Virus record (IMG/VR): IMGVR_UViG_3300030380_005856 | Coordinates: 1-35,511 of that record | DNA length: 35,511 nucleotides | From: a virus | Strand: one strand, 5' to 3' | Shown here: piece by piece, positions 1 through 8,600 of the stretch | Numbering within the stretch: position 1 is the stretch's first letter | How the letters are laid out: the number at the start of each line of letters is the position of its first letter | Translations under genes and position numbers: made by a program | Notes under the pieces: model-generated | What the model was told of the DNA's origin: nothing | Seen by the model: only the letters and a program-made list of their open reading frames with translations | The model's database searches: none

Positions 1-119
1 CAACTATTACCAAGATACTCGATACCGTAGGGTGGGTCTGTGACTATCGAATCATACTGTTCTTTACAATTATCTGAATATCTTACGCAATCGTCTTGTA
101 TATACTTGCAATCGACCAT
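1..119 (-). CDS. DNA methyltransferase, N-terminal fragment (runs off left end)
   Basis: This small ORF is read on the minus strand from an ATG at 119 and stays open to the first base, so only 39 residues are visible. They begin MVDCKYIQDD and contain the catalytic motif DPPYG at residues 28-32, preceded by the hydrophobic strand DSIVT. That is the motif IV context of amino-DNA methyltransferases (N6-adenine or N4-cytosine). Having motif IV so close to the N-terminus fits the beta-type order, with the SAM-binding motif I near the C-terminus. The start is supported by a GAGGT Shine-Dalgarno five bases upstream and a promoter at 142-170. The likely role is methylation of phage DNA against host restriction. 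Which base and site it modifies cannot be told. Confidence 0.75.
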   Translation of the reverse strand, partial: MVDCKYIQDDCVRYSDNCKEQYDSIVTDPPYGIEYLGNS

Positions 120-141
120 TCATACCTCATACTTTCTCCTC

Positions 142-170
142 ATTATAGCACAAGAATCCTCCTCTTGCAA
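142..170 (-). promoter_or_regulatory. Early-type sigma70-like promoter for the methyltransferase
   Basis: On the minus strand a TTGCAA -35 box (170-165) is followed, after exactly 17 bases, by a consensus TATAAT -10 box (147-142). The predicted transcript start near 135 leaves room for the GAGGT ribosome site before the ATG at 119. Such host-like promoters usually drive early genes in T4-like phages. Confidence 0.5.
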
Positions 171-238
171 GTCGGGTCTTAAAAATATCTAGTATATCTC
201 GAACAACCATACCAAAGGTATGTATAGTTTTTAATAAT

Positions 239-778
239 TTAACTCCCTTTCACATTCATTGACATAATAATTCTTATGTCATTTGTTATGCTTGGTAGAA
301 CATAATGTGTAATCATTGATGGAAAAAATATTATTTGACCTTCATCAACATCTGGTGCATACTCTATTAAATTACCACTTGGATCACTAAATGGAGCGAT
401 AAAAATAGTTGGTTGATGAATTTTTTTATCATATTTGATATATGTAACTGAACTATATCCATATGCACCGTGATTATGGGGTGAGTGAAATTGACTTTTA
501 TAATATTGCTGAAACCATGTGTTAGATACTAACATATTCTTTGTGTTAGATTCTTCTGAAAATTTAATTAATTCTTTTTTTAATATCTGAACAACATTGT
601 TTCTATATAGACCATCATTACCATAATCAGTATATAAGTTATCAGCAGTTATATTAATATTTTTTCTATTATTTAAATTTTGATTGGTGAAATCAATTGA
701 TGAACAAATCTCAAGTAATTGTTGTTTCTTTGTCTCCCAATTCTCTATTTTATATTGATAAAAAGGTATAGTAAACAT
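239..778 (-). CDS. 2OG-Fe(II) oxygenase superfamily protein
   Basis: The 179-residue protein resembles the 2OG-Fe(II) oxygenases often found in marine myoviruses. It has a histidine cluster HSPHNHGAYGYSS (residues 98-110), a long double-stranded beta-helix stretch, a distal metal-ligand candidate His158 in FFPSMITHYV and an arginine (Arg169) placed to bind 2-oxoglutarate. The H-x-H arrangement (His101, His103) instead of H-x-D is compatible with some subfamilies, so activity is probable but not certain. The start is the ATG at 778, which overlaps the halogenase stop as TAATG with GGAG upstream; the ORF opens further to 799, but that start lies inside the halogenase. Translation is therefore probably coupled to the halogenase. 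The substrate is unknown. Confidence 0.65.
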   Translation of the reverse strand: MFTIPFYQYKIENWETKKQQLLEICSSIDFTNQNLNNRKNINITADNLYTDYGNDGLYRNNVVQILKKELIKFSEESNTKNMLVSNTWFQQYYKSQFHSPHNHGAYGYSSVTYIKYDKKIHQPTIFIAPFSDPSGNLIEYAPDVDEGQIIFFPSMITHYVLPSITNDIRIIMSMNVKGS

Positions 779-1866
779 TATTCTACTCCTAATTTCCAAT
801 TATCAAAGTTCCATTTTTCCCATTGCCCATACTCTTCATCTATCACTCCATTCATTATATCATAAAACCTTTCATCTGGGTTAAATGGCAATGATTTTGC
901 ATAATTCCAAAAGGGTGTATCATATTTAGATCCATATTGATAATGCCATAAAATAATATTCTGCAATTCCATCATTTTATTTCTAATATTTTGATTACAT
1001 TGATCAAAAGTATGAACTTTAAATATTCCATCCCATGCACATCTACACAATTTATGATATAGACCAACTGATGTAGCTTCAAGAGGTTCTAGAAATCCAT
1101 ACATATTTCCTTGTAAAATAGTTCTTTCACCAATCTTAAAATTTTTAGCAACATAATTATCAAATTCAAGAGTATCAGTTACATAATCAAGATCAAATCT
1201 AGAGGTGAAATCATCTATTGCTTCTTGTTTTTTTGTAATGGTATTATTATACAAATAACCATATGACACACTATCTTGATTTGGTATAACAAAAGTCCAA
1301 CCATTTGGTGTAGCAACACATCTTGTGTATATTAAATTAGTATCTCTCTTAAATTTTTTAGATAATAATACGGTATTAAGTGGGTCAATAAGTTTATCAT
1401 AATTATCTAAATCTCGATTATGTCTACCCCTACAATCAAAAATAACATTTGAGTCAATTTCTTTTTCTGGATCATCTATTATTTGTTCAGATACCTCAAA
1501 AAATCCTGAATCTAATACAACCTCTGATAATTTTTTAGGCACGAAATGAATACCCATATCGTTCCATAAAAATGGATGAAATAACTTTTCTTGTTTCTTA
1601 CCCCATCCTTCATAGAGTATGCCACTCTTGAATGTAGCACCTATCGGATTATTATACCAATTAATTTCTAGTGCGTCTGCAATTAATTCTGGTACTGTAA
1701 GAGTCGTCCCTTGTCCCACTTTCTCGATGGGATGATAATCAGGACTGTGATATATTTTTATCTCAAACTTTTCTAAGTCTCCACTATCTCGAAGGTGTTT
1801 ATAAAAATGTAATGCAGTTATACATCCTGCGTTTCCTGCACCAATGATAGCGATTCTATACTTCAT
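778..1866 (-). CDS. Compact flavin-dependent (tryptophan-type) halogenase
   Basis: The 362-residue protein begins with a Rossmann FAD-binding motif GAGNAG (residues 9-14) and has further hallmarks of the tryptophan-halogenase family: KVGQGTTLTVPEL (49-61), FKSGI with Lys80 at the place of the catalytic lysine (Lys79 of PrnA), GWTFVIP (189-195) as a variant of WxWxIP, and EPLEATSVG (260-268), which keeps the active-site glutamate. Classical enzymes are about 500 residues, so this one is short. The family adds Cl or Br to activated carbon atoms using FADH2 from a separate reductase; none is visible here. It forms a two-gene unit with the downstream oxygenase. The substrate, and whether it truly halogenates, are unknown. 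Confidence 0.8.
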   Translation of the reverse strand: MKYRIAIIGAGNAGCITALHFYKHLRDSGDLEKFEIKIYHSPDYHPIEKVGQGTTLTVPELIADALEINWYNNPIGATFKSGILYEGWGKKQEKLFHPFLWNDMGIHFVPKKLSEVVLDSGFFEVSEQIIDDPEKEIDSNVIFDCRGRHNRDLDNYDKLIDPLNTVLLSKKFKRDTNLIYTRCVATPNGWTFVIPNQDSVSYGYLYNNTITKKQEAIDDFTSRFDLDYVTDTLEFDNYVAKNFKIGERTILQGNMYGFLEPLEATSVGLYHKLCRCAWDGIFKVHTFDQCNQNIRNKMMELQNIILWHYQYGSKYDTPFWNYAKSLPFNPDERFYDIMNGVIDEEYGQWEKWNFDNWKLGVE

Positions 1867-1872
1867 CTAGTA

Positions 1873-1901
1873 ATTATAACAATAAACAATTCTTTTGACA
1901 A
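1873..1901 (-). promoter_or_regulatory. Candidate promoter for the halogenase operon
   Basis: On the minus strand TTGTCA (1901-1896) and TATAAT (1878-1873) are separated by 17 bases. Only six bases lie between the -10 box and the halogenase ATG, so the transcript would be almost leaderless. That, or chance in AT-rich DNA, keeps the confidence low. The -35 box shares bases with the opposite-strand -35 box. Confidence 0.35.
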
Positions 1902-1922
1902 GTGAAATATATATGATATAAT
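1895..1922 (+). promoter_or_regulatory. Consensus sigma70-type promoter for the plus-strand oxygenase
   Basis: A perfect TTGACA (1895-1900) and a perfect TATAAT (1917-1922) are 16 bases apart. The transcript should start around 1929-1930, which makes the ATG at 1931 nearly leaderless and favours the ATG at 1943, preceded by AGAGG. Confidence 0.65.
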
Positions 1923-1942
1923 AAAATGAGATGAAGAGGTGT

Positions 1943-2569
1943 ATGGAAAAAGAGAGGATTGAAGCAATTTTTAATGAATACCCATTTCCACACGTTATAA
2001 TTGAAAATTTTTATAATGAAGAGGAATTGAAGTTAATATGGCAAGAACTAGAGTTTTACACTCACCCCAATAAATTAGTTCCTGCAAAAGATTATGGTGG
2101 TATTGTTGGATCTACCAACGCACTTGCACTTCAATTAGATGGAATATACAGTAAAAGAAGAGAATTATCAAATATATTAACAGTCAATCGAAAATTATTT
2201 GATAAAGAATTATTAGATAGCATATCTGAAATAGGTGGTAGTTTTACTATTTTTAACAAGTCAAATGATGATATTACTAAAGTTAGATACTACCATAATG
2301 GCGAATATTATAAACCACATACTGATTACACCATGAACTTCTTAGCATTTTCTTATTTCTTTAGAGAACCTAAAAAATTTACTGGTGGTAATCTAGTTTT
2401 CCCAAAATACAAATACGAATACGAATGTGGAAATAACTCTACAATTATAATGCCTGGTTGGGTTGAACATGGTGTATCAGAGGTTTGTATCGATGATTCT
2501 GATTACTATGATGGTTGGGGTAGATATGCAATTACTAGTTTTATTAATTGTAAAGATAAAGGGTCTTAA
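1943..2569 (+). CDS. Prolyl-4-hydroxylase-like 2OG-Fe(II) oxygenase
   Basis: The 208-residue protein has the complete iron and cosubstrate set of the 2OG-Fe(II) oxygenase superfamily: HTD at residues 126-128, distal His176 in PGWVEHGV and Arg194 in GRYAITSF. The core segment FTGGNLVFP lies between them. This pattern resembles prolyl-4-hydroxylase-type enzymes. The ORF could start at 1931, but the promoter at 1895-1922 and the AGAGG upstream favour ATG 1943. It is the only plus-strand gene in the left part and lies between the halogenase pair and the fibre genes. Its stop codon overlaps the stop of the adhesin gene from the other strand. It may hydroxylate a protein, but no substrate is shown by the sequence. 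Confidence 0.75.
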   Translation: MEKERIEAIFNEYPFPHVIIENFYNEEELKLIWQELEFYTHPNKLVPAKDYGGIVGSTNALALQLDGIYSKRRELSNILTVNRKLFDKELLDSISEIGGSFTIFNKSNDDITKVRYYHNGEYYKPHTDYTMNFLAFSYFFREPKKFTGGNLVFPKYKYEYECGNNSTIIMPGWVEHGVSEVCIDDSDYYDGWGRYAITSFINCKDKGS

Positions 2570-3678
2570 GATACACCTGTGGCATTTGTATCGCCAGTTA
2601 TATTCGGACTTCCAATTAAATTAAATGAAATACCACTGCCTTTTCTAATTGCTGCACCATTTGCACCACCACCTCCACCACCAGATGTGCTAGGGTCTTC
2701 ATGACTTGACCCACTTAAGAAACCATTTTGTCCAGTATCAGCACTGGTATCACCTGTGTGTCCACCTTCACCACCAGTTCCTCCATTTATAGTTGCAGCT
2801 CCACGACTTGTAACTTCTGCTCCCTCTCCTCCTTCTCCTGGTTGTTCATGATCTCCAGCAGTTCCATTTCTTCCTTCAGGACTTGTACCACCACTTCCAC
2901 CTGGTAATCCTTGTCCACCGCCACCGCCACCGCCACCAGCTTTTACCTCTGGTCCTCTTCCAGCACCTCTCCAATTTCCCTCTTTTTTTGTCTCTCCACC
3001 ACCACCAGCTCCTCCACCACCAAATCCACAAATAATAGCCCCACCCTCTGCAGTTTGTATATCTGTATCATCATAATCAATTCCTAATGCACTCGTGCCA
3101 CTCCCACCTGGTTGTCCCGCTCCAGATTCAACACCATTACCACCATTACCACCAGCTCCAATCACTGTGCCACCATCAACTTCAACTAAAACTTCTGTAC
3201 CAGTGTTCCAAGTTCCAGTTCTAAGAGCGACATTATTGACATTACCCTGTACAGAACCTATCAATTTTGTTACATGAATTATAACCTTCTTTCCATTTGT
3301 ATTAGATGGTTTGGGTCCATTAGTGCCAGTTGAACCACCGATTACAGCAAAATTTCCAGATGGATTTGATTGATTAAATTTATCATTTTTTGCATTAACA
3401 CGATTTTGATTTGCGGTATGTAGATCAATAATTATATTCTGTTTTGCATTAAAAAAATCACTAAATTTTATTTCTTGATTATCAACTGGAATATCACTGT
3501 TAGCACTTATACCGCATCCATCCCTTGACAAAGATACCTCAGTCAATGCTCCTATATTGAGATCATTCATTCTATAATCTCCAAGAGATCGTTTCACATT
3601 TTGACCGAACTCATTTTCAATCTCTGAAAAAGATAAAGAATTGGTTGGTGGATTACCACCTGCTGCCTTGATTGCCAT
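2566..3678 (-). CDS. Glycine-rich tail-fibre adhesin (gp38-like)
   Basis: The 370-residue protein has an N-terminal part with IPVDNQEIKFSDFFNA (about residues 63-78), a phrase common in structural proteins of marine T4-like phages, and a C-terminal half (about 170-350) dominated by glycine runs such as GGGGAGGGG and an eight-glycine stretch. This is the composition of the polyglycine tip of gp38 adhesins of T4-like phages such as S16, where glycine-rich strands pack as polyglycine II helices and loops contact the receptor. It is the last gene of the fibre operon and starts by TAATG overlap with the preceding fibre gene, as gp38 follows gp37 in T-even phages. It is the best candidate for the receptor-binding tip. 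Homology to gp38 is inferred from composition and position only. Confidence 0.6.
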   Translation of the reverse strand: MAIKAAGGNPPTNSLSFSEIENEFGQNVKRSLGDYRMNDLNIGALTEVSLSRDGCGISANSDIPVDNQEIKFSDFFNAKQNIIIDLHTANQNRVNAKNDKFNQSNPSGNFAVIGGSTGTNGPKPSNTNGKKVIIHVTKLIGSVQGNVNNVALRTGTWNTGTEVLVEVDGGTVIGAGGNGGNGVESGAGQPGGSGTSALGIDYDDTDIQTAEGGAIICGFGGGGAGGGGETKKEGNWRGAGRGPEVKAGGGGGGGGQGLPGGSGGTSPEGRNGTAGDHEQPGEGGEGAEVTSRGAATINGGTGGEGGHTGDTSADTGQNGFLSGSSHEDPSTSGGGGGGANGAAIRKGSGISFNLIGSPNITGDTNATGVS

Positions 3679-5627
3679 TATCCAGTTACCTCAACACTTG
3701 TGACAGTTTCCCAATTAGTTCCGTTAAAGAATTGTAATTTTCTTAATGTTGTATTGTATATCAATCCACCTCCTTCTGGACTATCAGCCTGTATAACTGC
3801 TGTGCTTCCAGCAGATACTTTTGGCAGCATGATAAATTTCTTAGATGGTTGAGATAAACCACCTGATACATCTAAAACTCCATCTGGTTGAGTAGATCCT
3901 ATACCAACTCTCTTAAATGTAGCATTTGCATTTAGACAATCTAAATCAACAGAGTCAGTATTAACTGTAGTATTGATACCAATTTTTCTAAATGATGATA
4001 TGCCAGATGTTGCATTAACATTACCTGTCAAATTACCTGTAACGTTTCCAGTAAGGTCAGATGTAATTGCACTAGTATTAAGTGAACCACTTAATGTTAA
4101 ATTACCACCTATTATTGCATTACCCGATACGTCAAAGTTTCCTCCAACAAAAGAATTAGATGTGACAGTACAAACTCCTGCTACAGTTAGTCTCTCTTGA
4201 GGTTGTGTAACACCAATACCAAGATTGCCTCCCTTAGTAAGAGTCATTAATCTTGTATTGTTAAATCCTTTTAACCAATGAAAATCTCCTGTAGCACCAC
4301 CAGGGTTGTTTCCACTCAATACATAATTAAAATTATCTAACCCATGATTGATTATGTCAAGTGATTGTGCTGAACTATATGGTGAACCTGAAGATACCAG
4401 ACCATATCTAAATTCTGCATTATTTGTATTTGCAACCGCTGGTTCTCTACCGACAGTAATACCTGCAACACCTGTATCACTTGATACCTGAATCTCAGCA
4501 TTACCAGACTTTCTCACCTGTATATCGTTTGCAGGAGCATCTGTGCCAACTCCAATCAAAGGTGAATTAAGTTCTGTTGTGGCGGTGATGATACCAGATG
4601 AAACAATATTACCTACATTATAGGTTTCTGTTCCTGTTCCAACTCTACCATCTGCTTCTTTATTGACTAACTCAAACCAAGCACCAGCGTGTGCATAATA
4701 TGCCTTTCCAAATGAATGAACGTGAGCAAATGCACCGTGATATGTGCCAGCAGAGGGTAGATCACTGTAATTATTATATAAGAATGGAATTACATTATTA
4801 GTTGCAGCACCTTCAATACGACCAGCAAAGGTTGTAACACCTGCAACACTCACATTATCTAAGTTTGCATGACCATCTACATCTAAATCTGTCACATTAA
4901 TATTAGGAGATCCAGATAAATTCGCAGCAGTGCCAGATGTATTTTGATTACCTGTAGTATTAACACCAGCTAAATTTATGTTTGCAGTGCCATCAAATGA
5001 CACACCACCAATTGTTCTTGCATTTTGTAATTGAGTTGCAGACGCAGCAACTCCAGTTAAGTTACCTGTTACATTACCTGTAAGATTGCCAGTAACATTT
5101 CCAGTCAAATTTCCTGAGAATGTAGTTGCAGTAATGATTCCTGATGCTTTTATATCACCGAAAGAACTAATACCTACACCTTTCTGTCCTGAGTTAACAT
5201 CATTTCCAACTTGTAAAGTGAATAATGCTGCTGTAGTTGCGATACCTACATTACCACCTGTGTTGTATATACTGCTTACCCCTGCACCAACGATTGTATC
5301 TTCCCACTGTGATGTTGGAAGATTTAATAGATTTATACCGTCACCAAAATATGTGATTATGCCTGAACTTGCTGTAACAATACCACTCTTTATACTTACA
5401 CCTGCACCAATAATCTCTGTGGGGTTTAATGTGGTTATTGTTGCAACACCTGCTTGAAGTGTAGGAGCACTCGATACACCAGATACAACTAAATTACCTC
5501 TGACATCAAGAGCCTCTGTCGGCACGGTAGTCCCGATACCAACCAAACCCGTAGCACTTACTTTCAGGTTGTCATCATCGACCTGAACACCATTACGGAA
5601 ATTAAAACTCTTCTTAATATTCGCCAT
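3678..5627 (-). CDS. Tail fibre protein with LTGNVTG repeats
   Basis: This 649-residue fibre-like protein starts MANIKKSFNFRNGVQVDDD and contains VGIGTTVPTEALDVRGN, a phrase repeated in variant form (VGIGSTQPDG) near residue 576 and in the 1081-residue fibre. Two blocks of alternating NLTGNVTG repeats lie near residues 173-193 and 525-535. A compact domain near 285-325 contains GTYHGAFAHVHSFGKAYYAH, and the C-terminus ends in a small FFNGTNWETV module. Such repeats form beta-structured shafts in trimeric fibres. It lies between the S74 fibre and the glycine-rich adhesin and may be the shaft carrying that adhesin; this is inferred from position. Confidence 0.7.
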   Translation of the reverse strand: MANIKKSFNFRNGVQVDDDNLKVSATGLVGIGTTVPTEALDVRGNLVVSGVSSAPTLQAGVATITTLNPTEIIGAGVSIKSGIVTASSGIITYFGDGINLLNLPTSQWEDTIVGAGVSSIYNTGGNVGIATTAALFTLQVGNDVNSGQKGVGISSFGDIKASGIITATTFSGNLTGNVTGNLTGNVTGNLTGVAASATQLQNARTIGGVSFDGTANINLAGVNTTGNQNTSGTAANLSGSPNINVTDLDVDGHANLDNVSVAGVTTFAGRIEGAATNNVIPFLYNNYSDLPSAGTYHGAFAHVHSFGKAYYAHAGAWFELVNKEADGRVGTGTETYNVGNIVSSGIITATTELNSPLIGVGTDAPANDIQVRKSGNAEIQVSSDTGVAGITVGREPAVANTNNAEFRYGLVSSGSPYSSAQSLDIINHGLDNFNYVLSGNNPGGATGDFHWLKGFNNTRLMTLTKGGNLGIGVTQPQERLTVAGVCTVTSNSFVGGNFDVSGNAIIGGNLTLSGSLNTSAITSDLTGNVTGNLTGNVNATSGISSFRKIGINTTVNTDSVDLDCLNANATFKRVGIGSTQPDGVLDVSGGLSQPSKKFIMLPKVSAGSTAVIQADSPEGGGLIYNTTLRKLQFFNGTNWETVTSVEVTG

Positions 5628-5643
5628 CAGTTATTTTTTTAGT

Positions 5644-5651
5644 TATTTATG
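5644..5651 (-). promoter_or_regulatory. Late-promoter-like box CATAAATA
   Basis: CATAAATA on the minus strand, one base from the T4 late consensus TATAAATA, lies 16 bases before the ATG of the 649-residue fibre gene and overlaps the stop codon of the preceding gene. A second start point for the fibre and adhesin pair is plausible but not proven. Confidence 0.35.
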
Positions 5652-8600
5652 AGGACTCTAATGTAGCAACTCTTGCTTCTAGTTCCTTGATTGCATTAAT
5701 TAAAACTGGTATCAATCTATCATAACGAACTGCCTTAGTTCCATTGTCTCTTGTAGTGGTTATACCAGGTAGTCCAAGTGACTCAACATCCTGTGCTATT
5801 ATACCAGTATCCTTTCCATCTGTTCCATAAGAACCAACATCAACATTTTTCCAATCAAAGGTATATCCAGTGATTAATCCTACTTTTGATAAAGCATTAG
5901 GTATAACAACAAGGTTTTCTTTAAGATTTATATCAGATGAAGCAAAAGCAATAATATCATCACCAACATGTAATTTTCCACCAATACCAACACCACCATC
6001 AACTGTCAATGCTCCAGTAGTTTTGTTAGTAGATGCAGTATTTCCTGATACTGTTAAATTAGTTGTAACCTCAACAGTATTACTAGCAGCATCTAGTATA
6101 AGATTACCAGATGAAGTGTCAATTTCATTTGCACCTGAACCAGCGATTTTTACATTTTGTGCGAGAACATTATTAGTTGATAATCTAGTTCCATCAAATA
6201 ATAAATTACCAGATGTTGTGGTTGTATTTGTTCCATTATTGAATAGAACTCGTCCAGAAGTTCCAACAACATTTGTTGCTAAAGACGCTGTATCTGCATT
6301 ACCAGTAACATTACCTGTTAAGTTACCTATGAAGGTTGTTGCAGATAATGCGTTGGTTGCGAAGTTAAATGTTAGTTGTGGATCAGTTTTCACAGTTGTC
6401 ATTGTACCAGATGTTTTATCTGTTAATACAACTCGTTCAGTTCCAGTCGAAGCAGTAGATAATGTTGCACCTGTATTTGTTAGTCCAGAACCATCACCAA
6501 AGAAGGCAGTCGCAGTTACATTATTAAATCCTGAAAGATTTGATGCACCATCACCAATCAGATTACCACCGATACGTAAATCTTTTGCAAGACCAAGACC
6601 ACCATCAATAACAACTGCACCATTAGTAACAGCAGTAGTATTATCTGTATTTCTGAATCTTGCTTTTTGTGCTCTAATTTCTGACTCAGTAACTAATTGT
6701 TTTGTTGGGTCAGATAATCTAACATTATTATTAAATGTTACTGGTCCATCAAACTGAGATAAGATCTGCTTAGAAGTTCCACCCTCAACTAATAGTCTTT
6801 CCTTAACGATTATTTCATCGGCAACTATACTTAATCTATTTGGATCTTCACCTGTGATTGTTGGAATTGGAATATCAAATGTGGTTTGTTGTCCGCTTGA
6901 TGATGAAATCTTAGTGTTACCAATATAGAAGTCACCCTTATCATTCATACCAGTATAAACAACGTTACCACAAGATGTTTCTTGTGACTGTGATAGGAAC
7001 TCTTCTCTTTCTGATAATGTTCTATTCTGTAACTGTGGTAATGCAGTTGAATAGTTACCAGGACCATAACCAAGATACTCAAATGTGTGACCTGATGCTC
7101 TCAATATAGATGGTCTACGAAGTTCTATCGCTAGTGGTTTGACTTTCTTGATCTTAGAATTAATTGGATGTGTAGAACTAATAGTTCCCAATGCACCACG
7201 AACAACAGATATTTCGTCACCAGCTCCACCACTTAATGTGCTGGATGCAACACGCATAATCTCACCATCTATCTGAATATAAGATCCAAGTGGGAATCTT
7301 TTTATAATAGATGTGGCATTTGTTCCACCATCAGGTAGTTTAACCTTAAATGCTATGTCAGATGAAGTTATTGCTTCATTTGATTTAAGTGTTTCATGAT
7401 CAAATACTGATAATCCCCTGACACCTACATTTTCACCACCTGTTGATGATAATGCTTCGTTAGCAGATAAACCATGTTTTAGTATAAATGCTGGCGATGT
7501 AAGTGCGGATGTTGTGGTTGCAGTAAATGTATCTACATCAGTTACAGACTTGACAACGAAATCTCCAAGATTTGCATCACTACCATTTAATACTCGGAAT
7601 GAATTACCAACAACTAAACCATGTGCCTCTGTTGTATTAAAAGTTGTGATTCCACCACTATGCGATGCTGATGATACTGATACCCAAGGACCAAGATCAA
7701 TTACTTGCTGACCAACTAATACTTTATCACCCGATGCCTTCTTAACACTAATAATATTTGTAGATGTTACACCATTAATACGATAGTAAGCATCAGTTCC
7801 AGTTGATAAACCTGTCACCTGAACATAATTACCTGTTGCAGATGAAATACCAGCAGTGACTATTGAGATAGATGCACTTGGAGAACCAGCAATACCACCA
7901 GTTGCAACGGATGAACTATCAAAGAAGAGTGTTTCTCCATTTGTATAACCTGAACCACCCTCTGTAATATCAACAGAAGTAACTGCTCCTCCTGAAACTG
8001 TAACCTGTGCTGTTGCACCATCCCATACAGCAGATGCAGGTGATGCATTTGTATTAAATAATTTTACGTTGTGATATGTGCCATTTGTATGACCAGAACC
8101 ACCTGTAATAGTATTATGGAATTTAAGTGCTTGAAATTCATGCTGTTCATTAAATGTTAAATCAGCAGTAGTTGTATTGTCTGTAACTGCACTTACTGTG
8201 TTAGATACATCAAAAGATTCAAGGAATTTATTTGTTGTCTCCCTTGTGATACTCTTCTTTAAGTCATTAGTTACAACATCACCAATTGGGAATCTCTTCG
8301 CAAATGATGTTGCTTCTTGTGGATTATCATCAACATTATCACGATCATATTCAGGATATAAGTTGACTATATTCTGATTAAAGGTGTCTATATCAAACTG
8401 ATTTGATGCATCAGTCATTGCATTGTCACCGTTTAATACAAATAGATGATAGATACCATCCTGAACACCCTGAATATAAGGGGTAATTACCTCAGATCTG
8501 TAAATGAATAAGTTATCCTTATTATTGTTACGATCAAATCTTGGAAGTAATGTTGAACGTGTCTGAGTTGTATTCGTAAATGTTCCGACTGTATGAACTG

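Noticed and set aside
208-222. Hairpin CATACC-AAA-GGTATG as terminator for the oxygenase operon
   Set aside because: The stem has only six pairs with low GC, and no T tract follows on the minus strand.
776-799. Upstream start (799) for the first oxygenase
   Set aside because: It adds seven residues inside the halogenase; the TAATG start at 778 has GGAG at a proper distance.
1931-1942. Upstream start (1931) for the plus-strand oxygenase
   Set aside because: It lies at the predicted transcript start and has no ribosome site; ATG 1943 has AGAGG upstream.
3095-3277. Proline-rich plus-strand ORF opposite the glycine-rich adhesin
   Set aside because: It is the complement of glycine codons; its composition is explained by the gene on the minus strand.
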